This document shows, in pieces, positions 8,192-16,443 of a DNA stretch of 25,350 nt (positions are counted from its first letter, which is position 1; each line of letters opens with the position of its first letter). The notes beneath the pieces are model-generated. The model searched no databases and was not told the DNA's origin. It saw only the letters and a program-made list of their open reading frames with translations. Location of the stretch: positions 1-25,350 of the forward strand of contig CAZXQY010000032.1 of the NCBI GenBank assembly GCA_964642505.1. The letters run 5' to 3'. The position numbers and the translations under genes are program-made. The DNA is from TMED69 sp964642505. GTDB lineage: Bacteria; Pseudomonadota; Gammaproteobacteria; Ga0077536.

Positions 8192-8915
8192 AATTGAAAA
8201 ATTCGAAGATGGTAGAAAGATTGCTAGGACTGTACGGAGCTTTGTGAATCGAGACGGAAGAATAACTGATTCCCAACGGAAGGCTTTAAACGAGCTGCTG
8301 CCTATTTTTTCTGCCCGAAAAAAAGAATTGGATAATTTGTCTGAAGTTTTTTGCGACAATAGCCCCATATATTTGGAGATAGGTTTTGGGGACGGGTCTA
8401 ACCTGATAAACCAGGCTATTTCTCGACCCGATCTCAGTTTTTTAGGATGTGAAACCTATCTATCAGGAATTGGACGAACACTTAATCGGGTTGATGAGTT
8501 GGGAATCGGAAATATCCGCTTGGTTGTGGGAGATGCCTTTGATGTTGTCGTGTGTCTGTCAGCTAGATGCTTAGATGGAATCTTCATTTTTTTTCCTGAT
8601 CCGTGGCCGAAGAAAAAACATCATAAAAGACGGTTAATTAACCGTCAATTCCTGAAAATAATAAGTGGAAAGATAACAGAGAATGGTCGAATCTATATCG
8701 CTACAGACAATGAGTCATATGCGCATGACGTAGTGCGGTTAGTTGAGTGCGAGGAATCGTTAGAAAATATAGCAGGTCCGTTTTCTTTTTCGCCAAGACC
8801 GTCTTGGAGAGAGTTGACCCGCTTTGAAGGTCGTGCTTTGCAAAATGGAGACAGAATATATGAGATTATAGTGTGTTTGAAGACCCGGCAGATGTCTTAC
8901 AAAAGAGTTGAATAG
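8169..8915 (+). CDS. trmB: tRNA (guanine-N7-)-methyltransferase TrmB
   Basis: SAM-dependent enzyme that makes m7G46 in the variable loop of tRNAs. Counting from TTG 8169, it shows IRSFV-like TVRSFVNRDGRIT (21-33), the SAM loop YLEIGFGDG (68-76), the second acidic site GCETY (93-97), the family signature FPDPWPKKKHHKRR (142-155) and the C-terminal PSWRELTRFEGRAL. The full length, 248 residues, is normal. The start is uncertain: TTG 8169 or TTG 8184, both inside the 3' end of thiG, since no ATG exists before the conserved N-terminal block; overlap implies translational coupling to thiG. Its 3' end overlaps the convergent yrfG-like gene by 19 bases. Confidence 0.96.
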   Translation: MTVNSLIEIEKFEDGRKIARTVRSFVNRDGRITDSQRKALNELLPIFSARKKELDNLSEVFCDNSPIYLEIGFGDGSNLINQAISRPDLSFLGCETYLSGIGRTLNRVDELGIGNIRLVVGDAFDVVVCLSARCLDGIFIFFPDPWPKKKHHKRRLINRQFLKIISGKITENGRIYIATDNESYAHDVVRLVECEESLENIAGPFSFSPRPSWRELTRFEGRALQNGDRIYEIIVCLKTRQMSYKRVE

Positions 8916-9547
8916 TCTGCTAACAATTCGAAAAACTCAGAGCTATAACTGTCCCCTTGACTGTTAGGTCTCTCGATTCCATAAATATGCTTTAAGCCAA
9001 ACTTGCGGGCAGTTTCAAGCACCACCAGATTGTCATCTAGTAGGAACGTTGAGCTATTTTCAAACGGATATTTCTCGTTAAGAATCTGCCAAAATTCAAG
9101 ATTTTCTTTTGCCACTCCGAAGTTATGACTTGAGACGATATGATTGAAGAACTTCCCTATATCAGTCTTCTGTAATTTTCTTTCCAATCCCCGAGGATGG
9201 GCATTGGTGGCGAGGATCATGGTGACGTCTTTTTTCTTCAGTGTTTTCAGAAAGTCTATTGCTCCAGCGCGTATTTTGATTAGAGAAGACAGGGCGATTT
9301 CGATTTCATCCAGGTCGATATTGAGCTCTGTTTTCCAGTACCCTAGATCGTACCACTCTAATGTTCCTCTTTTCGATTTAGTTATGTCCGAAATCTTGCC
9401 TTTCGCCTCAGAAAACTTTTGTTTGTTTTTTTTGGCAAGTCGATGCGGTAGTTCAAAATGCCAGACTTGGTGATCGAAGTGGAGATCTAGTATGGTCCCA
9501 TCCATATCTATCACGCATGTCTTTATTATATCCCAGTTTAGTCCCAT
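8897..9547 (-). CDS. yrfG: HAD-family hydrolase, YrfG-like GMP/IMP nucleotidase
   Basis: A 216-residue haloacid dehalogenase phosphatase. The nucleophile motif is D14-MDGT (IDMDGTILDL), motif II lies in ILATNAHPRGLERKL, the lysine motif in VAKENLEFWQ, and the acidic motif in FLLDDNLVVLETA. The arrangement MDGTxLDLxFD ... LxWYxLxYW ... TNAHPxxLxxKL is specifically like E. coli YrfG, which dephosphorylates GMP and IMP, so the same activity is likely but unproven. ATG 9547 starts 6 bases after the stop of the Sel1-repeat gene, so it is probably the last gene of the oad transcript. It overlaps trmB tail-to-tail by 19 bases. Confidence 0.84.
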   Translation of the reverse strand: MGLNWDIIKTCVIDMDGTILDLHFDHQVWHFELPHRLAKKNKQKFSEAKGKISDITKSKRGTLEWYDLGYWKTELNIDLDEIEIALSSLIKIRAGAIDFLKTLKKKDVTMILATNAHPRGLERKLQKTDIGKFFNHIVSSHNFGVAKENLEFWQILNEKYPFENSSTFLLDDNLVVLETARKFGLKHIYGIERPNSQGDSYSSEFFELLADYSTLL

Positions 9548-9553
9548 TGAAAT

Positions 9554-10654
9554 TTACTTAACCGAGCGATTTTGAGTAGGATTTTGTACTTCAGATCTGA
9601 GTGCTATCATATTTCTTAGGTAACGTTCTATTTCTAAACACTCCTTTTTTTTCATCGAAGAAAGGTATTTTATATCCTTTGCATATTCTGATTTAGACTC
9701 TTTTACCGCATCAGCATAGATATTTGACCAGGCCAGTCCTTCCAAGGTCTTGGTCGTATGGTCGGAATTGAGGTAAATCTTGGCGAGATCTCGTTGTGCC
9801 TTTGGTAAGCCCGCTAGCGCAGCCTGTTTCAGCCAAAACTCGCCTTCTTGAGGATTGTTTTCCACTCCTTTACCCAGAAAATATAATGTTCCTAAACGAT
9901 GTTGCGCTCGCTCATCTCCTTTTTCGGCGAGAATTACTAAATTAGGTATTATCGCCCGTAATTTCAGATCGGAATTTTTTTGGGTAGAGTAGATTTGCGT
10001 CAAAATAAAAACCGATTCTGAGTGTAAGTTGTTGGACGCTTTCTCTAGCCAGAATAGGGAGGTTTCGTCGAAATCACCATTGTTGTTTTGTTCGAATCTG
10101 AGCATAGCAAGATTATATTGGGCAGCGGGGACACCGTTCTCGGCCGCCTTTTCAAGCCACAAAAGCGCTTTACTAACATTTTTCGATTTGTATTCATCAG
10201 AAGCGAGAATGGTTCCTAAAAAGAATTGCGCTTCCTTGTCTCCTAAAACAGCCGATCGTTCAAACCAGTTTTTAGCAGTATCAAGATTTTTTTCTGCTCC
10301 TAAACCGCGATAGAAAATTAGCCCAAGATGATACATGGCAGGTGGGAAGTTATTAGCGGCGGCCAACATAAAATACTCTCTAGCTTTCTTTTGGTTTCGG
10401 GGCACTCCCATGCCTTTTAAGTACATTGCACCGAGATTATTCAATGCTTCAGGGACGCCTCTCTCAGATTCAATCCGAAAATTCTTAACCAATGTTGGGT
10501 ATTGAGAAGGATGTATATCCGAGATATTTTGATGAAAGTATTCGGTGCTAGCACATGCGAGAGAGGTAACTAGGCTTAAATAGAAAGTAAAGGTCCTTTT
10601 TGCTTTTAAATCCGAGCTTAAAATCAGGGTAGATTTCTCTGGTTTCGGCTGCAT
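9554..10654 (-). CDS. Exported Sel1/TPR-like repeat protein
   Basis: A 366-residue protein made mostly of Sel1-type alpha/alpha repeats of about 36 residues. Clear units are around 68-103 (ALNNLGAMYLKGMGVPRNQ), 104-139 (AMYHLGLIFYRGLGAEKN), 140-180, 176-211 and 248-283 (AQHRLGTLYFLGKGVENN). Such repeats are protein-protein scaffolds in the periplasm or at the membrane. The N-terminus has basic residues (KAKR, 17-20), a hydrophobic stretch (21-33) and C34 in SLAC, so a Sec signal is likely; the -3 residue is Ser, so lipidation is uncertain. ATG 10654 lies directly after the oadB stop (TAA at 10656-10658 read on this strand) with one base between, implying translational coupling. Partner and function are unknown. 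Confidence 0.83.
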   Translation of the reverse strand: MQPKPEKSTLILSSDLKAKRTFTFYLSLVTSLACASTEYFHQNISDIHPSQYPTLVKNFRIESERGVPEALNNLGAMYLKGMGVPRNQKKAREYFMLAAANNFPPAMYHLGLIFYRGLGAEKNLDTAKNWFERSAVLGDKEAQFFLGTILASDEYKSKNVSKALLWLEKAAENGVPAAQYNLAMLRFEQNNNGDFDETSLFWLEKASNNLHSESVFILTQIYSTQKNSDLKLRAIIPNLVILAEKGDERAQHRLGTLYFLGKGVENNPQEGEFWLKQAALAGLPKAQRDLAKIYLNSDHTTKTLEGLAWSNIYADAVKESKSEYAKDIKYLSSMKKKECLEIERYLRNMIALRSEVQNPTQNRSVK

Positions 10655-10655
10655 A

Positions 10656-11795
10656 TTATGCTGTAAGAAATTGGATCATAACCCCAGCGGCTACGGCCGA
10701 CCCGATTACGCCAGCGATGTTGGGGCCCATAGCATGCATAAGCAGATAATTATCCTTGTTGGCCTCAAGGCCAACTTGATTTACGACTCTGGCCGCCATG
10801 GGAACTGCCGATACCCCAGCCGCCCCAATCAAAGGATTTATCGGTTTAGTTAAAAATAGATTCATGAATTTAGCCATTAACACACCGGCCGCGGTGCCCA
10901 AACTAAAAGCAACCATGCCTAGCATAAGGATAGCTATAGTTTCCGCTTGGAGAAACTGATCGGCTGCAAGTTTCGATCCCACAGCTAAACCGAGGCCTAT
11001 CGTTACTATATTAATCAGGGAATTTTGGGTGGTTTCGGATAGTCTATCGACCACACCTGACTCCTTCATGACATTTCCAAAACAGAACATTCCTAGCAGT
11101 GGAGTGGCGCTAGGTAATAAAAGTGCAACTAGTATCAGAAGTATGAATGGGAAAATAATTTTTTCACTTTGAGAAACTTCCCTGATCTGAGTCATGGAAA
11201 TCATTCTCTCTTTCTCAGATGTGAGTAATTTCATTATAGGAGGCTGTATTAGTGGTACAAGCGCCATGTACGAGTAGGCCGCCACGGCAACGGCACCGAG
11301 TAAGTCTGGGGCTAGAATGCTTGAAACGTAAATAGCAGTTGGTCCATCCGCACCCCCTATTATGCCAATAGCAGCCGCATCTTGAAGCGAAAAACTCATC
11401 CATCCCATCGACGTCAGAGCAAGAGCACCTAAGACGGTGGCAAATATACCAACTTGGGCCGCGGCCCCTAAAAAGAGAGTTTTCGGATTCGCTAGGAGGG
11501 GTCCGAAGTCGGTCATAGCCCCGATGCCCATAAAAATCAGGAGAGGAAATACGCCAGTACTGATACCTACCATGTGAAACATGTGCAAAATACCTCCCGC
11601 GGTAGCAATATCGACACCAGGAATATTACTCAACAGTCCGCCGAAACCGATGGGTAATAACAAAAGTGGCTCAAACGATTTTGCTATTGCTAGGTAAACT
11701 AGAACGCCAGATAAAATCATCATAGCGGCGTTTTTCGGATTCTGGAAGAGGAGTATAAGCCCTGTTCCACTCCAAAGATCGTAAATTAGTTCCAT
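10656..11795 (-). CDS. oadB: Sodium-pumping oxaloacetate decarboxylase beta subunit
   Basis: Integral membrane subunit that decarboxylates carboxybiotin and couples it to sodium export. The 379-residue chain is almost wholly hydrophobic with multiple membrane segments. It carries the family's functional segment IGIIGGADGPTAIYVSSILAP (aspartate D150, matching the essential Asp in GGADGPT of Klebsiella OadB), GMFCFGNVMKESGV, and the C-terminal HAMGPNIAGVIGSAVAAG. It is at the short end of the family, closer in size to the beta subunits of glutaconyl- and methylmalonyl-CoA decarboxylases, but the partner OadA defines the substrate. It starts at ATG 11795, 41 bases after oadA, and runs straight into the Sel1-repeat gene. 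Confidence 0.95.
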   Translation of the reverse strand: MELIYDLWSGTGLILLFQNPKNAAMMILSGVLVYLAIAKSFEPLLLLPIGFGGLLSNIPGVDIATAGGILHMFHMVGISTGVFPLLIFMGIGAMTDFGPLLANPKTLFLGAAAQVGIFATVLGALALTSMGWMSFSLQDAAAIGIIGGADGPTAIYVSSILAPDLLGAVAVAAYSYMALVPLIQPPIMKLLTSEKERMISMTQIREVSQSEKIIFPFILLILVALLLPSATPLLGMFCFGNVMKESGVVDRLSETTQNSLINIVTIGLGLAVGSKLAADQFLQAETIAILMLGMVAFSLGTAAGVLMAKFMNLFLTKPINPLIGAAGVSAVPMAARVVNQVGLEANKDNYLLMHAMGPNIAGVIGSAVAAGVMIQFLTA

Positions 11796-11836
11796 GCCGA
11801 TTCTAGCTGTCTCCCTCGGTAGATTTTTACAAAAGT

Positions 11837-13636
11837 CTAAAAGGATAGACCGACTAATTGGTCCCCAAGGGCCACCTTATCTCCTACCGAGACAAAGATT
11901 TCAGAAACTAAGCCGGGTTGAGTAGCAGAAACCTCGGTTTCCATTTTCATGGCTTCCATAACAATCACCACGTCACCTCTAGCGATTTTTTGTCCAGGTT
12001 CGACCAAGATTTTGAAAATATTTCCAGCCAGTGGCGCCTGAATCGTAGAATCTTCATTTGCTTTTTCAGCTTTTCCTGTAGTTTGGTGATCTGGCTGGAT
12101 TCTAGCTTTAGTTTCCTTTAATTCGGAGTCGACTTCCACAGTATAATGTTTTCCGTCAACTGTTACTCTATAAACAGCTCCATCGCTGGGGGTGATAACT
12201 TCTTCTGCGGTAATTTTTTCTGTGTCTACGCCGTCCTCTTTGGGTATTTGTTCAAATGCTGTTGGGTTGTCTCGATTCTCAAAAAAACGGAGGGCTACTT
12301 GTGGGAACAAGGCGTATGACAGAACGTCGTCTATTTTTTCTGAGGCTAGCATGAAGTTTTTTTCTTTAGCTTCTTTTTCTAATTGGTCTTGTAGTTTATG
12401 CAGTTCTGGTTGTAGTAGATCGGCAGGCCTACAAGTTATCGGATTTTCTCCGTTTAAAACCTTCGACTGGAGTTCCTTGTCAACTGGGCGAGGCGTCGCT
12501 CCGTATTCTCCTTTTAGTATTCCCTCAGTTTCTTTGGTTAGCGATTTATATTGCCCAATAAGCACATTAAGTACCGATTGCGAGCCGACAATTTGGGAGG
12601 TGGGGGTTACCAATGGGAGATATCCCAAATCTTTCCTAACTTTTGGGATCTCTTCCAAAACCTCATCTAGCCTATCAACAGCATTTTGTTCTCGAAGTTG
12701 GTTTTCAAGATTGGTGAGCATCCCCCCTGGTACTTGCGCCACAAGTATTCTGGAGTCCACTCCTTTCAGAGAACCTTCAAATTTCTTGTATTTTTTCCGA
12801 ACGGGTTTGAAATACGCGGCGATTTCTTCTAGCAAGCTCAGGTTTAACTTAGTATCGCGATCGGTATCTTCTAATATCGATACGACAGTCTCCGTAGGAG
12901 AATGACCATAGGTCATACTCATGCTAGATATGGCAGCGTCGACGTTGTCAATTCCGGCCTCGATACATTTTAAATAGGTGGCAGTAGAAAGACCTGTCGT
13001 CGCATGACACTGAATGTGTACCGGGATTTCTAATTTTTCTTTAAGGAGGCTGACTAATTCAAATGCTACATAGGGTTTCAAAAGACCGGCCATATCCTTA
13101 ATGCATATCGAATCAGCCCTCAAATCTTGAATCCGTTGGGCTAGATCAACCCATAAATCAATAGTGTGAACCGGAGACACGGTATAGGACATAGTTCCTT
13201 GTGCGTGGCGTTCCTGCTTTAGCACGGCTTTTATACTGGTCTCTAAATTTCTTAGATCATTCAACGCATCGAAGATTCTAAAAATATCTACGCCATTTTC
13301 GGCGGCGCGTTCGACAAATTTTTCAACGACGTCATCGGCGTAGTGTCGATACCCTAAAATATTTTGTCCCCTAAAAAGCATCTGTTGGGGGGTATTAGGC
13401 ATAGCGGCTTTCAGTTTCCTTATCCGCTCCCAGGGGTCTTCGCCCAGGTACCGAATACATGCGTCGAAAGTGGCTCCTCCCCAACTCTCCATGGACCAAA
13501 ACCCTACTTGATCAAGTTTCGCAGCTATAGGAAGCTTATCTTCAGTTCTCATTCTTGTAGCGAGTAAGGACTGATGGGCGTCTCTTAAAACTAGTTCCGT
13601 TATTCCTAATGGTGTTTTTTCTTTTTTATCATTCAT
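11837..13636 (-). CDS. oadA: Oxaloacetate decarboxylase alpha subunit (biotin carboxyltransferase)
   Basis: A 599-residue peripheral subunit. The N-terminal carboxyltransferase TIM barrel shows LRDAHQSLLATRMRTED near the start, WSMESWGGATFDACIRYL, FRIFDALNDLRN and CHATTGLSTATYLKCIEAGID, with metal-binding His/Cys/Asp residues as in the family. A linker-rich region follows, and a C-terminal biotinyl domain carries EAMKMETE, with biotin-accepting K564 lying 35 residues from the end. It transfers the carboxyl group of oxaloacetate to biotin, releasing pyruvate. Pyruvate carboxylase subunit B is similar, but adjacent oadB and oadG favour the sodium pump. ATG 13636 overlaps the oadG stop (ATGA), showing coupling. 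Confidence 0.95.
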   Translation of the reverse strand: MNDKKEKTPLGITELVLRDAHQSLLATRMRTEDKLPIAAKLDQVGFWSMESWGGATFDACIRYLGEDPWERIRKLKAAMPNTPQQMLFRGQNILGYRHYADDVVEKFVERAAENGVDIFRIFDALNDLRNLETSIKAVLKQERHAQGTMSYTVSPVHTIDLWVDLAQRIQDLRADSICIKDMAGLLKPYVAFELVSLLKEKLEIPVHIQCHATTGLSTATYLKCIEAGIDNVDAAISSMSMTYGHSPTETVVSILEDTDRDTKLNLSLLEEIAAYFKPVRKKYKKFEGSLKGVDSRILVAQVPGGMLTNLENQLREQNAVDRLDEVLEEIPKVRKDLGYLPLVTPTSQIVGSQSVLNVLIGQYKSLTKETEGILKGEYGATPRPVDKELQSKVLNGENPITCRPADLLQPELHKLQDQLEKEAKEKNFMLASEKIDDVLSYALFPQVALRFFENRDNPTAFEQIPKEDGVDTEKITAEEVITPSDGAVYRVTVDGKHYTVEVDSELKETKARIQPDHQTTGKAEKANEDSTIQAPLAGNIFKILVEPGQKIARGDVVIVMEAMKMETEVSATQPGLVSEIFVSVGDKVALGDQLVGLSF

Positions 13637-13875
13637 TTAATAGGTCGCCTAGTTCTATGGTTATGAACTGCTACGGCAGCGGCAGCAGCTTTTTGTCTTG
13701 TTAAATTCTCTGTTTCCATTTTTGGTGTTTTAGCAGAACTTCTAGATTCCATCAATCTAATCGTCCGAGACATTGCTTCCATCGCGAAAACCAAGGTTGT
13801 CAAAAAGAAGAATACTGTGGTCATCCCGATAACAGCCAGTTCGCTACCTTGTGACATTAAGTTTAGCTCTGGCAT
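13633..13875 (-). CDS. oadG: Oxaloacetate decarboxylase gamma subunit
   Basis: Small membrane subunit that assembles the alpha and beta subunits. Counting from ATG 13875 (80 residues), there is one transmembrane helix (GSELAVIGMTTVFFFLTTLV, about 10-30) followed by a soluble, basic, alanine-rich tail (QKAAAAAVAVHNHRT) with histidines near the end; in Klebsiella OadG the C-terminal tail binds zinc. The frame continues upstream to a TTG at 13941, but ATG 13875 is preceded by GAGGGG at a suitable distance and gives the usual size. The sequence itself is poorly conserved, so the call rests on size, topology and its place as first gene before oadA with a 4-base overlap. Confidence 0.8.
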   Translation of the reverse strand: MPELNLMSQGSELAVIGMTTVFFFLTTLVFAMEAMSRTIRLMESRSSAKTPKMETENLTRQKAAAAAVAVHNHRTRRPIK

Positions 13876-14003
13876 CGGCGGTTCCCCTCGGAGGTTTTGA
13901 AATATTCGTAATACATCTAGGAGATTATAGCTAACTGGCAAGCGAAAATTAAAGTACGCTGGTCCAGCAACCTTAGAACTAAAATAACTATATTATGGTA
14001 ATT

Positions 14004-14051
14004 TGCGTTTTTTCGCAGCCAAAATGCTTAGTATGCTCGATTTTGGGCTGC
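14004..14051. other. Strong hairpin, plus an overlapping smaller one, between the MBL gene and oadG
   Basis: GCAGCCAAAAT (14015-14025) pairs with ATTTTGGGCTGC (14040-14051), giving 11 base pairs with one bulged G and a 14-base loop. A second small hairpin, TGCG-T6-CGCA (14004-14017), shares three bases with its left arm, so the two cannot form fully together. On the minus strand, where the neighbours are read, the arm is followed by an A-run rather than a T-run, so this is not a textbook intrinsic terminator for the MBL gene. A TCTTTT follows only on the plus strand. Possible roles are a 3'-end processing or stability element, or a leader structure of the oad operon. Confidence 0.55.
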
Positions 14052-14086
14052 TCTTTTCCGTAAAAGACTAATATCTGGACGGAACA

Positions 14087-14761
14087 CTAAAATTGTTTAT
14101 CAGGATTTTGTCCAATAGACACGTCCGATACATAAGGGTTGAACTGTCGTTCTACCCCGAAAGAGGATTCGGGGCCATGTCCCGGAACGAATGATACGTC
14201 GTCACCTAAAGGCCATAATTTATTTACTATAGAACTTATTAATTGATCATGGTCTCCCCTGGGAAGGTCTGTACGCCCAATTGATCCCATAAATAATACG
14301 TCTCCCACGAAAGCAATGTTTGATTCGTGAGAAAAAACGACATGACCTGGGGTATGACCTGGGCAATGTAAGACATTTAGCTTCTGGTCCGCGAACGTCA
14401 CAACGTCCCCGTCCTCAAGCCATCGATCGGGCTCAAACGACTTGACTCGAGGAAGGCCAAATTTCGAACTTTGCTCCGGCATTGCGTCTAACCAAAACTT
14501 GTCTTCCTTGTGAGGGCCTTCTAAAGGGGCTAACAACTGGTCTGCTATTATTCTAGCGCCACCTGCATGATCGAGATGAGCGTGAGTAAGAAGGATTTTC
14601 TCAATCTGCACCTCATTTTTTTTAATAGCGTGAAAGATCTTATCTAAATCCCCACCTGGATCTATTAGGACTCCCGATCGAGTATTGTCAGACCAGACCA
14701 GAGAGCAATTTTGTTGGAAAGGAGTTACCGGTATCGTCAACCTTTCTAATGGATTTTTCAA
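14087..14761 (-). CDS. Metallo-beta-lactamase-fold hydrolase, YcbL-like (glyoxalase II family)
   Basis: A 224-residue cytoplasmic enzyme with the full dinuclear metal set: THAHLDH (H60, H62, D64, H65), PGHTPGH (H136), GDVLF (D154) and PGHGP (H195). The opening IPVTPFQQNCSLVW, and LHCPGHTPGHVVF with RTDLPRGDHDQLISSI, closely resemble E. coli YcbL, a small glyoxalase II-type protein, so thioester hydrolysis such as S-lactoylglutathione is plausible but not proven. The start appears to be TTG 14761; an upstream AGGCAGGAA could serve as ribosome-binding site and no ATG is available. It lies between the amide cluster and the oad operon and may belong functionally to neither. Confidence 0.87.
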   Translation of the reverse strand: MKNPLERLTIPVTPFQQNCSLVWSDNTRSGVLIDPGGDLDKIFHAIKKNEVQIEKILLTHAHLDHAGGARIIADQLLAPLEGPHKEDKFWLDAMPEQSSKFGLPRVKSFEPDRWLEDGDVVTFADQKLNVLHCPGHTPGHVVFSHESNIAFVGDVLFMGSIGRTDLPRGDHDQLISSIVNKLWPLGDDVSFVPGHGPESSFGVERQFNPYVSDVSIGQNPDKQF

Positions 14762-14820
14762 TGTATCTATATGTTCCTGCCTAAATCTATTGTTGGCTTC
14801 ATATGAATTCTGATTAAGGA

Positions 14821-15216
14821 CTAATCGAAAGCGATGTCAACAGCTTCGGTGTCTAGATATTCAGTCACTTCTACTATTTTGTCACCAGACCATCGATACA
14901 CCCAACAATAAATATTGTTATAATTTCCTCCCCTATTTAGTTTAGATTCTCCTCGTCCTTGACAAACAATGTAGTTGCCTTCTCCAATCAAGTTATCCGC
15001 GGTGAGTTTTATACCTCCATCTAGTGCTTCGTGAATAGGTACAAGTAGCCTTTCGGTTAAATCTTCAATCCCGTCATACGTGCCAGAAAATTTTGTGGTG
15101 CCGATGATTTTCCAACTCACGCCGGAGTCGAACAACGACATCAGTGGTTCCGAGTCACCATTTGCGAGGCCTTGAAAACCGTCTACTATTTTTTGTTTTC
15201 TTTCTTTTATATCCAT
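14821..15216 (-). CDS. SnoaL/NTF2-like small protein
   Basis: A 131-residue protein with the layout of the NTF2-like cone fold. A helical start is followed by FQGLANGDSEPLMSLFDSGVSWKIIG and FSGTYDGIEDLTERL, then strands ending in YCWVYRWSGDKIVEVTEYLDTEAVD, the usual F.V.DGKI.E..EY.D ending. Members are polyketide cyclases, isomerases, dehydratases or non-catalytic ligand binders; the reaction here cannot be read from sequence. ATG 15216 has GGAGGG upstream, and the gene starts 21 bases after the M20 amidohydrolase stop, so it is probably co-transcribed with the amide cluster. Confidence 0.7.
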   Translation of the reverse strand: MDIKERKQKIVDGFQGLANGDSEPLMSLFDSGVSWKIIGTTKFSGTYDGIEDLTERLLVPIHEALDGGIKLTADNLIGEGNYIVCQGRGESKLNRGGNYNNIYCWVYRWSGDKIVEVTEYLDTEAVDIAFD

Positions 15217-15237
15217 CCTTGTGATTTCCCTCCGTTA

Positions 15238-16404
15238 TTATGGGCTTAGCACCTTTTCGACAATTTTAACCCAATAACTAGCCCCTACTGGAGTAATTTC
15301 ATCATTGAAATCAAAAGTAGGGCTGTGGAGCATGCACCCACCCTCACCAGGACCGTTCCCTATGAAGGCATAACACCCTGGTTTTTTTTGCAGCATGAAT
15401 CCGAAATCCTCAGAACCAGTTACCATGTCGACTTTTGGATCTACAGATTCTTCACCGCAGACAGCTTGCGCTGCCGCTGTCGCGATTTTTGTTTCATCGT
15501 CTGAGTTGACTGTAGCAGGATACCGTTTTTCATAGTGCCAGGTCAGTTCACAGTTATTAGCTTGGCAAATGTTATCGGCAATTTCTCGCATTCGTCGAGT
15601 GATTAAATCCTGCACACGCTCAGTGAATGTCCTTACTGTTCCTCCTAGCTCTACCGTCTTTGGTACCACAGCCCAAGCGTCGCCTCCGTGAAAACGAGTA
15701 ACGGACAATACAGCGGGATCGGTTGGTTTTACATTTCTTGAAACTATAGTTTGCCACGCCATGACAATCTGAGCGGCAACGTGAATCGTATCACTCACAA
15801 GATGTGGAAGGGCAGCATGCCCTCCTTTCCCTTTAATCTCAGCACTAAAAATATCGAAAGCTGCCATCGCGGGGCCTGGTCTCATCGCCATTTTACCCAC
15901 GCCCAATCCAGGCCAATTGTGTATCGCAAACACAGATTCGATAGGGAAATTATCGAATAAACCGTCATCTATCATTGCGCGTGCACCCGCCTCCCCTTCT
16001 TCGGCTGGTTGAAATATGAAATGGATTGCGCCTTCAAAAAAGCGATTTTCGGACAGGTATTCAGCAGCTGCTAGTAGCATTACGGTGTGACCGTCGTGAC
16101 CACAAGCATGCATAATTCCGTCTTGTTTTGAGCGATGAGAAAATGTGTTCATTTCTTGAATAGGGAGGGCATCCATATCGGCTCTCAGGCCGACGGATCG
16201 ATCACTCTTACCATTCCTCAGAGTGGCTACAAGTCCAGTTTTACCGATTCCCCTCACTACTTTGAGTCCAAAGGAATTTAACTTTTCAGCGACGAAATCA
16301 GAGGTCACATGCTCCTGATAAGCGAGCTCTGGATTCGAGTGGATTGTTCGACGCCACTGTGTGTATTGATCTTTTTTATCAAGAAAAAAAGGTATTAATT
16401 GCAT
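15238..16404 (-). CDS. M20D-family amidohydrolase (hippurate hydrolase / N-acyl amino acid deacylase type)
   Basis: A 388-residue cytoplasmic metallo-amidohydrolase that cleaves N-acyl amino acids or related amides. It opens with the family pattern WRRTIHSNPELAYQEH (17-32), then GLRADMDALPIQE, and the metal-binding MHACGHDGHT (C101, H103), QPAEEGEAGARAM (E135/E136), AIHNWP (H162) and late LHSPTFDFND. The lid dimerisation domain covers about 180-290 (GKGGHAALPH). HipO, AbgB/IAA-amino-acid hydrolase and N-acetylcysteine deacetylase share these motifs, so the exact substrate is open. ATG 16404 has AGGA upstream. It sits 39 bases after an SDR gene in the cluster that begins with the dimethylformamidase-like genes, suggesting a second amide-cleaving step. 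Confidence 0.9.
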   Translation of the reverse strand: MQLIPFFLDKKDQYTQWRRTIHSNPELAYQEHVTSDFVAEKLNSFGLKVVRGIGKTGLVATLRNGKSDRSVGLRADMDALPIQEMNTFSHRSKQDGIMHACGHDGHTVMLLAAAEYLSENRFFEGAIHFIFQPAEEGEAGARAMIDDGLFDNFPIESVFAIHNWPGLGVGKMAMRPGPAMAAFDIFSAEIKGKGGHAALPHLVSDTIHVAAQIVMAWQTIVSRNVKPTDPAVLSVTRFHGGDAWAVVPKTVELGGTVRTFTERVQDLITRRMREIADNICQANNCELTWHYEKRYPATVNSDDETKIATAAAQAVCGEESVDPKVDMVTGSEDFGFMLQKKPGCYAFIGNGPGEGGCMLHSPTFDFNDEITPVGASYWVKIVEKVLSP

Positions 16405-16443
16405 TGATAATCCTATGAATTTGATTTAGCGTTTTCTATTAAG

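Noticed and set aside
12192..12905. 237-codon open frame on the + strand inside oadA
   Set aside because: It is antisense to a well-conserved gene, and its Ser/Phe-rich composition shows no protein-like motif.
11837..13636. Pyruvate carboxylase subunit B rather than OadA
   Set aside because: It overlaps a gamma-like subunit gene and is followed by oadB, which fits the sodium pump; no biotin carboxylase subunit gene is near.
13876..13941. N-terminal extension of oadG to TTG 13941
   Set aside because: The ATG at 13875 has a better ribosome-binding site and gives the family's usual length.
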